From Saprospiraceae bacterium (GTDB lineage: Bacteria; Bacteroidota; Bacteroidia; Chitinophagales; Saprospiraceae), in the NCBI GenBank assembly GCA_014379665.1, contig JACMLK010000273.1, positions 1 through 7,307 on the forward strand: DNA of 7,307 nucleotides. The letters are read 5' to 3'. Positions 1 through 6,020 of the stretch are shown piece by piece. Each line of letters begins with the position of its first letter. The stretch's first letter is position 1. The notes below the pieces were generated by a model, which saw only the letters and a list, made by a program, of their open reading frames with translations, was not told the DNA's origin and made no database searches. Position numbers and translations under genes: made by a program.

Positions 1-16
1 AAATAATTGGCATTAA

Positions 17-49
17 TTTTGCATCCAATAGTTAAATATTTTACATTTG
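17..49 (+). promoter_or_regulatory. Candidate Bacteroidota sigma-A promoter for the M43 protease gene
   Basis: A -7 box TACATTTG at 42-49 matches the Bacteroidota consensus TAnnTTTG exactly. A TTTTG at 17-21 lies 20 nt upstream and fits the -33 element (TTTG/TTG, spacer about 17-23). Transcription would start near position 55, leaving a leader of roughly 70 nt before the ATG at 124. A second TAnnTTTG match (TAATTTTG, 14-21) overlaps the -33 box, but its own upstream element would fall outside the window. The call rests on motif and spacing only. AT-rich DNA produces such matches by chance. Confidence 0.45.
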
Positions 50-123
50 CTTCGTTGCCCGACAAATTTTGAGAGTGGATTAAATAATCTTATTATTTTT
101 CACTTATAAATCAATTCAAATCC

Positions 124-2058
124 ATGAGAGTTTTATTTACATTATTATGCATTGTCCAGATGTTCGTACAAAATAATTTTGGGCAGGAACGAAATTGCGG
201 CACTATGGAAGTGCTGGACAGACAAATTAAGGAAAATCCTTCTATGCTTAAAAACATGGATGAGATAGAAAGACAAGTACAGGAATATATCAGAAAACAT
301 CCAAACGGATCAGGTGAAAGAACAGTTATTACCATACCAACTGTATTTCATGTAGTCTACCGGACTGCGACGGAAAACATATCTGATGCACAGGTTCAAT
401 CACAAATTGCTGTTCTTAATGCAGATTTCAAAGCCTTAAACTCTGATATCGGACTCACTCCCTCCATTTTTCAGGGGGTCATTGGAAATGTTGAACTGGA
501 ATTTTGTCTGGCAACTCAAACCCCATCAGGTAACTCAACCAATGGTATCACACGGACGAGTACTACGGTATCAAGTTGGGGTACAAATGACAATGTAAAA
601 AGGTCAACTTATGGAGGAGTAAACCCATGGAACCCTTCCAATTATCTTAATATCTGGGTGTGCAATATTGGTGGAGGCGTATTGGGCTATGCTCAATTTC
701 CGGGAGGTCCGGCAACAACGGATGGTGTTGTGCTTGATTACAGATATACAGGCACCCTGGGAACGGCTACTGCTCCTTACCACAAAGGTAGGACGGCCAC
801 GCATGAGGTGGGACATTGGTTAAATCTGAGACACATATGGGGTGATGCCAATTGTGGAAGTGACCTCGTGAGTGATACTCCGGTACATAATACTGCAAAC
901 GGCGGGTGTCCTGCTTATCCACATTACAGCACTTGTAGTGGAGCACCGGTTGAAATGACTATGAATTATATGGATTACACCTATGACGCATGCATGTACA
1001 TGTTTAGTCAGGGCCAAAAAACCAGAATGAGAGCAGTCCTCGAAGGCAGCGGATCAAGATCCGGACTGCAAAACTCACCAGGATGTATGCCTGTAGACCC
1101 TAATCAGTGTAACGCTCCTTCAGGTTTATCCACCACAAATATCACTGCCGCAACTGCCACTTCCGGGTGGTCCGCTGTCGCAAACGCGATTAATTATACA
1201 TACGAATATAAAACAAACGCAGCAACCATATGGACTGCACAAGATGTAAGCGGAACCTCAGTTAATTTAACAGGCCTGACATCTTCAACTGCTTATAATA
1301 CCAGAGTAAAAACCAATTGTTCAGCCGGATCAAGTGTGTATTCGGCCACTGTAAACTTTACAACAACAGCACCACCACCACCGTGTCCTGATCAGTATGA
1401 AAATAACAATACATCAAATTCGGCTAAAACCATTTCAATACCTTCATCAGGCACTGCATCCATTAATGCGAAAATAGGTACAAGTGCTGATGTGGATTGG
1501 TTTAAATTTAAAAACAGCAATTCAAAGAGAAACATACGGGTCAATCTGACAGGACTTACCCAGAATTATGATGTAGCATTATTCAGAAAAGGCGATTTAA
1601 ATACCCCTGTCGGAATTTCTCAAAATTCAGGTACAGCAGATGAACAAATCATTTTCAACAATACTTTATCCGGTACGGATTACTACATAAAGATTTATGG
1701 TGTAGACGGTGCTTTTGACAATAATATATGTTATAACTTATCTGTCACAATAAGTAGCAGTTCTTTAAGGGTTGATAACCATGATGAACAAATATTACCG
1801 CTTAATGAGTTGATCATATACCCTAACCCTGCTTCTGATGAGATAACGGTGGTTGTGCCTTTTGGAAATCAGAAAGAAGGAATTCTTTCCATATTGGACA
1901 TAACAGGTAAAGTTGTTAATACACAGAAATTAACTTTCGATAAAAGTATAAAAACAATTAACATGGATGTTTCGCAATTTAAAAGCGGCATGTATGTGTT
2001 GAATTTCAGAACACTTACAGATAGTTACACAAGGAAATTAGCCATCACAGACAAATAA
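124..2058 (+). CDS. Secreted M43 (pappalysin/cytophagalysin family) zinc metalloprotease with Fn3, PPC and T9SS sorting domains
   Basis: This is a predicted secreted metalloendopeptidase of 644 residues. A signal peptide covers about residues 1-20 (hydrophobic core LFTLLCIVQMF). A short prodomain follows, with Cys25 in RNCGT, a candidate cysteine switch. The catalytic domain (about 70-325) has the metzincin zinc site HEVGHWLNLRH: His227, His231 and His237 as ligands and Glu228 as general base. The Met-turn is in MNYMDY (280-285, probably Met283). Cys244, 262, 271 and 290 match the spacing of the two ulilysin disulfides. Next come a fibronectin-III domain (about 331-416), a PPPP linker (417-420), a PPC (pre-peptidase C-terminal) domain (421-545), and a type A T9SS sorting domain (about 563-644, opening IIYPNPASDE, with a GMYVL motif near the end). 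The T9SS tail predicts export across the outer membrane and removal of the tail. The start fits because the signal peptide begins directly at this ATG; no Shine-Dalgarno is visible. The substrate is unknown. Characterised relatives cleave before Lys or Arg, which was not tested here. Confidence 0.95.
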   Translation: MRVLFTLLCIVQMFVQNNFGQERNCGTMEVLDRQIKENPSMLKNMDEIERQVQEYIRKHPNGSGERTVITIPTVFHVVYRTATENISDAQVQSQIAVLNADFKALNSDIGLTPSIFQGVIGNVELEFCLATQTPSGNSTNGITRTSTTVSSWGTNDNVKRSTYGGVNPWNPSNYLNIWVCNIGGGVLGYAQFPGGPATTDGVVLDYRYTGTLGTATAPYHKGRTATHEVGHWLNLRHIWGDANCGSDLVSDTPVHNTANGGCPAYPHYSTCSGAPVEMTMNYMDYTYDACMYMFSQGQKTRMRAVLEGSGSRSGLQNSPGCMPVDPNQCNAPSGLSTTNITAATATSGWSAVANAINYTYEYKTNAATIWTAQDVSGTSVNLTGLTSSTAYNTRVKTNCSAGSSVYSATVNFTTTAPPPPCPDQYENNNTSNSAKTISIPSSGTASINAKIGTSADVDWFKFKNSNSKRNIRVNLTGLTQNYDVALFRKGDLNTPVGISQNSGTADEQIIFNNTLSGTDYYIKIYGVDGAFDNNICYNLSVTISSSSLRVDNHDEQILPLNELIIYPNPASDEITVVVPFGNQKEGILSILDITGKVVNTQKLTFDKSIKTINMDVSQFKSGMYVLNFRTLTDSYTRKLAITDK

Positions 2059-2087
2059 TAAGTTAGATATAGATTAGGTGACAAATG

Positions 2088-2121
2088 AAGCACTGCCAAA
2101 TGATTTTGGCAGTGCTTTTTT
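2088..2121 (+). terminator. Rho-independent terminator of the M43 protease gene
   Basis: A perfect 13-bp inverted repeat, AAGCACTGCCAAA (2088-2100) and TTTGGCAGTGCTT (2105-2117), encloses a TGAT loop and runs into six T residues (2116-2121). It lies 30 nt after the stop codon of the M43 gene. Read on the minus strand, the hairpin is followed only by TTCATTTG, so it would be a weaker terminator for the converging S9/HEAT unit, possibly bidirectional. Confidence 0.9.
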
Positions 2122-2154
2122 AACTCAGATAACATCTTAGAATAATCATTACTC

Positions 2155-2195
2155 CTATGCAATACCACTAAGTAGCTGATTAATATCTTGCATAG
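2155..2195 (-). terminator. Weak inverted repeat just downstream of the minus-strand unit, possible transcript end
   Basis: CTATGCAA (2155-2162) and TTGCATAG (2188-2195) form a perfect 8-bp inverted repeat with a 25-nt spacer. The repeat begins 7 nt beyond the stop codon of the helical-repeat gene. It is AT-rich, and no T-tract follows on the minus strand, so it is not a classical intrinsic terminator. It could be a 3'-end stabilising stem, a protein site, or chance. Confidence 0.25.
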
Positions 2196-2202
2196 ACCAG
2201 CC

Positions 2203-2733
2203 TTATATTACTTTTGAATTCTGCTTGCGGAGGGCTTTTAAAGTCTTCAAACCGCGACTTTTAAAACCGGCTGACCCATACTCAAGATGTGCTTCAATCG
2301 CCAATGCCAATTCTTCCTTTAGTTCGGGTAATTCTTTACTTATATTGGCGCATACTGTCATGCTGAACACCCTAATGGCAATCGGTATCTTAGGGTCATT
2401 TATATAATTAAAACAAATGTCGAATATTTCACCCTGATAGTCTTCGGGGATGTTCATAAATTGCCACGTTCTGATGGTATTTCTGATGATGGCGTCGTGT
2501 TTCGCTGACTTGAGATTATGAATTAATTCAGACATATACGGTTGTAGTAATTCAGGATGTTTCACACCAAGATCACCCACTGGCCAGGCCGCCCTTTGAC
2601 ACATTCTGTATTCCCTGTCGAAAAAACATGTCATTAATTCGCTGAACTTACCGAAATCCTGTTCTATTAAAGCAATAATTTTGTTTGTCGACGTTCGGCT
2701 GTGACTTGACACTATGATTTGCCTGATGTTCAT
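2203..2733 (-). CDS. Hypothetical helical-repeat (HEAT/ARM-like) protein
   Basis: This encodes a 176-residue protein with no signal peptide or membrane segment, so it is probably cytoplasmic. I do not recognise a named family. The sequence is almost entirely predicted helix, in units that resemble HEAT/armadillo repeats: roughly 42-75 (QRAAWPVGDLGVKHPELLQPY), 79-110, 115-140 (PIAIRVFSMTVCANISKELP) and 141-172. The pattern of Ala/Val-rich helix, Pro-Glu-Leu turn and second helix is what suggests this fold. Such proteins are usually binding scaffolds; no catalytic motif is visible. A distant relation to the DNA alkylation repair (AlkD-like) HEAT proteins was considered, but nothing specific supports it. 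The ATG comes 3 nt after the TGA of the S9 peptidase gene (TGA-GAC-ATG), so the two genes are almost certainly co-transcribed and probably translationally coupled. The C-terminus is Lys/Arg-rich (KALRKQNSK). The gene call is secure; the function is unknown. Confidence 0.85.
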   Translation of the reverse strand: MNIRQIIVSSHSRTSTNKIIALIEQDFGKFSELMTCFFDREYRMCQRAAWPVGDLGVKHPELLQPYMSELIHNLKSAKHDAIIRNTIRTWQFMNIPEDYQGEIFDICFNYINDPKIPIAIRVFSMTVCANISKELPELKEELALAIEAHLEYGSAGFKSRGLKTLKALRKQNSKVI

Positions 2734-2736
2734 GTC

Positions 2737-5505
2737 TCAATACTTATTTAAAATCCCCTTTTCCATTGGGGTATTCCCTTCCTTCATCCATAAGGGCAAT
2801 GGTCCTTCCATTAGATAATGATTAAAAAACTGTTCAAGTCTGATGTTAAAATCCAGCCGATTCTGCCATTTAACAGGCCAATGCGGTTCACCATTATAAT
2901 TTAGCAACCATACAGGTTTCCCAAGCCTCCGCATCGCCATATAATATTCTATGCCCTGTTCCCAGGGTACCGCTGCATCTTCATCATTATGCATGATAAG
3001 CACCGGTGTAGTGACTTTGTCCAACTGGTATAATGGGGAATTAAAATGATACATCGATGGGTTTTCCCAAAGTGTCTTTCCGATCCGGGATTGTGTTTTT
3101 TCATATTGGAACATCCTGCTCATCCCGGTTCCCCACCTTATGCCTCCATAGGCACTTACCATATTGACAACAGGTGCGCCTGCTTCAGCACATTTGAATC
3201 TTCCTGTTTTTGTCAGTATGTAAGCAATCTGATATCCTCCCCAACTATGGCCTTGAAGGGCCATCAGTGTACTGTCGATGAATCCTTGTCTGACCAACGC
3301 ATCAACCCCGGAATTCACTGTAAGGTAACAATCTTCACCAGGTTGTCCCAGGGTATATATAATGTCAGGATTGAAAATAACATAACCGATATTAGTATAG
3401 TAGGTATAATTTATGGATGAACGATGCGCCTGAGGGGCCCGATGTTGATTAAAATCATCAGAACTACGCTCATAAAAATTGACAATGAGTGGATATTTTT
3501 TATTCGGATCAAAATCAGGCGGTAAAAATAACATACCATTCCTTTCTGCACCTTTGGTATCAACCCATTTCAAAAGTTTATTACTTCCCCAGCTATATTC
3601 TTTTTGTTGAGGATTGGCTTCAGAAATATTCAACACACGGCTCATTAGGGTATCTGATAAAAGTAAATCAGGAAAAAGATCGAAATTCTGTTTGGTAAAA
3701 ATGATATCCGGTGACTTTTTGGCTTTGGTGACTACTTTGCTGAATGCATATTCCCCTTCGGCCATGATATTAATTCTACCGGATTTAAAGTCAAGCGTAG
3801 CATACGATTCTGTTTTGGATTTTTCATTGAATACATGGAGCATCATTGGAACTGCAGGGTCTATAAATTCCAATTCACTACTAAGTTTAATATATTTGTA
3901 TCTGAGTTTTTTAAGTCGCCCGTCGGTGAACGCAATATTGGACATGGGGTCATCCGGAGAGATTTTCCAGATGTCATATTTGTCATAAATGAGAATTGCC
4001 TTATCTTCTTTGAGCCATCCGGCCACCCCATGATCACCGGGTAATTGCGGGATATCATTTTCTTCATCATAAAAAGCAGTAAGAGATTTATCCCCAAGAA
4101 ATCCAAGTTTCATTTTAGCAATATCGTAATATTTCCACAATGAATCGGGTCGGTTATACCAATATATATATTTGCCTGCCGGTGAAAAATCCGGCATATC
4201 AGATTGGCCTTCTGCAATGAGCGTTGAGGTATTATTCAACAAATCATATAAAAAAATATCTTTTTTGACATCACCAAGCCAGGTCACGGATTTTCGATAC
4301 GGCAGGGTTCTGATTAGTAAGACATATTTCCCGTCTCCCTTCAACGATACAATGCTCTTATCAAACTCAGGGCTTTCCAGTTGATCCAACTTGTTGCTTT
4401 CCAAATCAAATATGGCAGTATAAGCCTTTTTTTTGTCTTCTTCCAGATTGGATTCCATCTGAGTATATAACCATGGTGTATCGTGATGCCAAATTTCCAC
4501 ATTGACTATTTCATCATCGAGCATCATGGTATCTTTTTCAGGCACCGGTGGAGTTGTACCGAAAAATAACTTTTTGCCCGATTCCGAAAACGTGATTTTT
4601 TTATCATCACTTATCAACCAATCCGCGGTTTTAAATGAAGATTCCTGTCCTGCAATTCGTTGAGCCAACGAGTCAGAGGTAGAATACAAAAACAGGCTGA
4701 ATGGTTTTTTGGTTAGAACTGATTTTTCTTCCAGTCCAAGAAACGCGAGTTTATCTCCTTTTTTATCCCAGGATAATTGTTTCACCTGAGAAAGTTTTTT
4801 GCTGATCAGTTTTGATTCTTTTGTTTCAAGGTCATGATAATACACCTGATATCCGGCAATACTATCACCGGTACACCGGCTATACACCAACAAAGGCACC
4901 TCTTCTGCCAAAAGAAAATCTTTAACGTTTTTTATAGTGTCTTCCTTGCCAGTATACAGTTTTCTGATGATGATGGTTTGGACATCACAAACAGGTGTTT
5001 TGGGTTTTTCCTTTTTAGTGCTATCCTGTGCTTCTTTTTGTTTTGATTTTACATAAACACAATAGCCGCCGTATTTTATTGGCAATACAAATGAAGATAC
5101 TTTTTCAATGACCTGTGTCTGTTGGGTGACTACATCAAAGACAGACAGGCTGTCCGAAGGTAATTTGTCTTTAGCTGTTTTTTTTCTTTTCAATGTTCTA
5201 AGACTGTCATCAGACAATCCGTGAGTAAAGATTACAAATCTGCCTGATACATCTACCTCTGCACTCTTCACCCTATTGAATGCAATGGTAGTATGATTGA
5301 CTTTATAATATACACAAAGTTTTTTATCCCCGGTTTCCTTTTCCAGGGTATATATGATAGTATTAGCTGAATCAGACATCTTTACATTTTTGATAGTATT
5401 CCATTCGTTATAAACCCTGGGTGTCATTTTTTTCAGTGTCTGAGCAATAGATACTGACTGAAAAAGGTACATACATCCTAATAAAAGGATAATCTTTTTA
5501 AACAT
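2737..5505 (-). CDS. S9 family (prolyl oligopeptidase-like) serine peptidase, exported
   Basis: This is a predicted periplasmic serine peptidase of 922 residues. A signal peptide covers about residues 1-22 (MFKK, then ILLLGCMYLFQSVSIAQ). A long beta-propeller-like region follows (about 30-600). It has repeated blade strands such as DVSGRFVIFT (85-94), WDKKGDKLAFLG (246-257), SESGKKLFFG (307-316), LKGDGKYVLLI (388-398) and FSPAGKYIYWY (440-450). The C-terminal alpha/beta-hydrolase domain (about 640-905) holds the triad: Ser754 in GHSWGG, Asp843 in HNDEDAAVP and His875 in GEPHWP. The order and spacing are typical of S9. The usual HGxxD motif has Asn instead of Gly. A Lys-rich insert lies at about 153-170. 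There is no T9SS tail, so the enzyme probably stays in the periplasm; family members cleave oligopeptides. The frame is open upstream to 5709, but that extension overlaps mgsA and puts 68 residues before the signal peptide. ATG 5505 is preferred; ATG 5532, nine codons earlier, is possible. Confidence 0.93.
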   Translation of the reverse strand: MFKKIILLLGCMYLFQSVSIAQTLKKMTPRVYNEWNTIKNVKMSDSANTIIYTLEKETGDKKLCVYYKVNHTTIAFNRVKSAEVDVSGRFVIFTHGLSDDSLRTLKRKKTAKDKLPSDSLSVFDVVTQQTQVIEKVSSFVLPIKYGGYCVYVKSKQKEAQDSTKKEKPKTPVCDVQTIIIRKLYTGKEDTIKNVKDFLLAEEVPLLVYSRCTGDSIAGYQVYYHDLETKESKLISKKLSQVKQLSWDKKGDKLAFLGLEEKSVLTKKPFSLFLYSTSDSLAQRIAGQESSFKTADWLISDDKKITFSESGKKLFFGTTPPVPEKDTMMLDDEIVNVEIWHHDTPWLYTQMESNLEEDKKKAYTAIFDLESNKLDQLESPEFDKSIVSLKGDGKYVLLIRTLPYRKSVTWLGDVKKDIFLYDLLNNTSTLIAEGQSDMPDFSPAGKYIYWYNRPDSLWKYYDIAKMKLGFLGDKSLTAFYDEENDIPQLPGDHGVAGWLKEDKAILIYDKYDIWKISPDDPMSNIAFTDGRLKKLRYKYIKLSSELEFIDPAVPMMLHVFNEKSKTESYATLDFKSGRINIMAEGEYAFSKVVTKAKKSPDIIFTKQNFDLFPDLLLSDTLMSRVLNISEANPQQKEYSWGSNKLLKWVDTKGAERNGMLFLPPDFDPNKKYPLIVNFYERSSDDFNQHRAPQAHRSSINYTYYTNIGYVIFNPDIIYTLGQPGEDCYLTVNSGVDALVRQGFIDSTLMALQGHSWGGYQIAYILTKTGRFKCAEAGAPVVNMVSAYGGIRWGTGMSRMFQYEKTQSRIGKTLWENPSMYHFNSPLYQLDKVTTPVLIMHNDEDAAVPWEQGIEYYMAMRRLGKPVWLLNYNGEPHWPVKWQNRLDFNIRLEQFFNHYLMEGPLPLWMKEGNTPMEKGILNKY

Positions 5506-5553
5506 TGACCGGTGAATGTCACTTTCTATCATATTATTGTATTTTTGTATAGG

Positions 5554-5585
5554 TTTTGTTGGTTTTATAAACAGAACTACATATG
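5554..5585 (+). promoter_or_regulatory. Candidate promoter for mgsA-uvrC
   Basis: TTTTG at 5554-5558 and TACATATG at 5578-5585 are separated by 19 nt. They resemble the Bacteroidota TTTG / TAnnTTTG pair with one mismatch in the -7 box. Transcription would start near 5591, about 34 nt before the mgsA ATG. Another -7-like match (TATTTTTG, 5540-5547) lacks a partner at the right distance. No comparably good pair was found on the minus strand for the S9 gene, although its promoter must lie in or near this 119-bp gap. Motif evidence only. Confidence 0.35.
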
Positions 5586-5624
5586 GAAGGGTAAAAATAT
5601 AAAAATTAAAATAAATACAGATAC

Positions 5625-6020
5625 ATGATAAATATAGGATTGATAGCTCATGACGGCAAAAAACCTGAAATGGTATCCTTTGTATTAGGCAATAAAACAT
5701 TTCTGTCAAAAACTAAGATTTACGCCACCGGGACAACAGGAGGTCATATAGCTAAAGAAGGATTTGATGTGGAATGTCTTCTGTCAGGGCCAAAGGGAGG
5801 AGATGCTCAGATAGCCGCCTTACTGGCTACCGGATATATTGATGTTGTTATTTTTTTCCGTGATCCTCTGGACAAACATCCACACGAACCGGATGTGCAA
5901 ATGCTGATGAGGCTTTGTGATGTACATAATATCCCACTCGCTACGAATCCAAAAACAGCATATTATATTTTGAAAGGTATAGAAGCAGAAATGATCAGAG
6001 AAGCAAAGATAAGGAAGTGA
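5625..6020 (+). CDS. mgsA: Methylglyoxal synthase
   Basis: This cytoplasmic enzyme converts dihydroxyacetone phosphate to methylglyoxal and phosphate, bypassing lower glycolysis and freeing phosphate. The 131-residue protein carries all the family signatures: IALIAHD-like start (IGLIAHD, His9 and Asp10), phosphate-binding ATGTTG (34-39), LSGPKGGD (53-60) with catalytic Asp60 (Asp71 in Escherichia coli), IFFRDPL (76-82, Asp80), and HPHEPD (85-90) with His87 and Asp90 (His98 and Asp101 in E. coli), then IPLATN (103-108). It resembles the shorter Gram-positive form more than the 152-residue E. coli enzyme, and ends soon after the conserved core, lacking much of the last helical segment. The ATG is the first residue of the conserved strand; no Shine-Dalgarno is seen, only an A-rich leader. 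Its stop overlaps the uvrC start by 4 nt (GTGA), so the two are co-transcribed. Family members are commonly inhibited by phosphate. Confidence 0.95.
   Translation: MINIGLIAHDGKKPEMVSFVLGNKTFLSKTKIYATGTTGGHIAKEGFDVECLLSGPKGGDAQIAALLATGYIDVVIFFRDPLDKHPHEPDVQMLMRLCDVHNIPLATNPKTAYYILKGIEAEMIREAKIRK

Noticed and set aside
2225..2407. Plus-strand 60-codon open frame opposite the helical-repeat gene
   Set aside because: It overlaps a well-coupled minus-strand gene almost completely and shows no protein family features.
3046..3420. Plus-strand 124-codon open frame inside the S9 gene
   Set aside because: It is antisense to the catalytic domain, including the Ser754 motif, with no recognisable protein signature. 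It is a shadow of the real gene, as are the other short frames inside the S9, M43 and uvrC genes.
5473..5475. Possible lipoprotein cysteine in the S9 signal peptide (LLLGC, Cys11)
   Set aside because: The cysteine lies only 11 residues from the start and is followed by more hydrophobic sequence ending in SVSIAQ, so a signal peptidase I site near residue 22 fits better than a lipobox.
5506..5709. N-terminal extension of the S9 peptidase frame (68 residues)
   Set aside because: It overlaps the secure mgsA gene on the opposite strand, is rich in Cys, Phe, Ile and Tyr like non-coding AT-rich DNA, and would precede a typical signal peptide.
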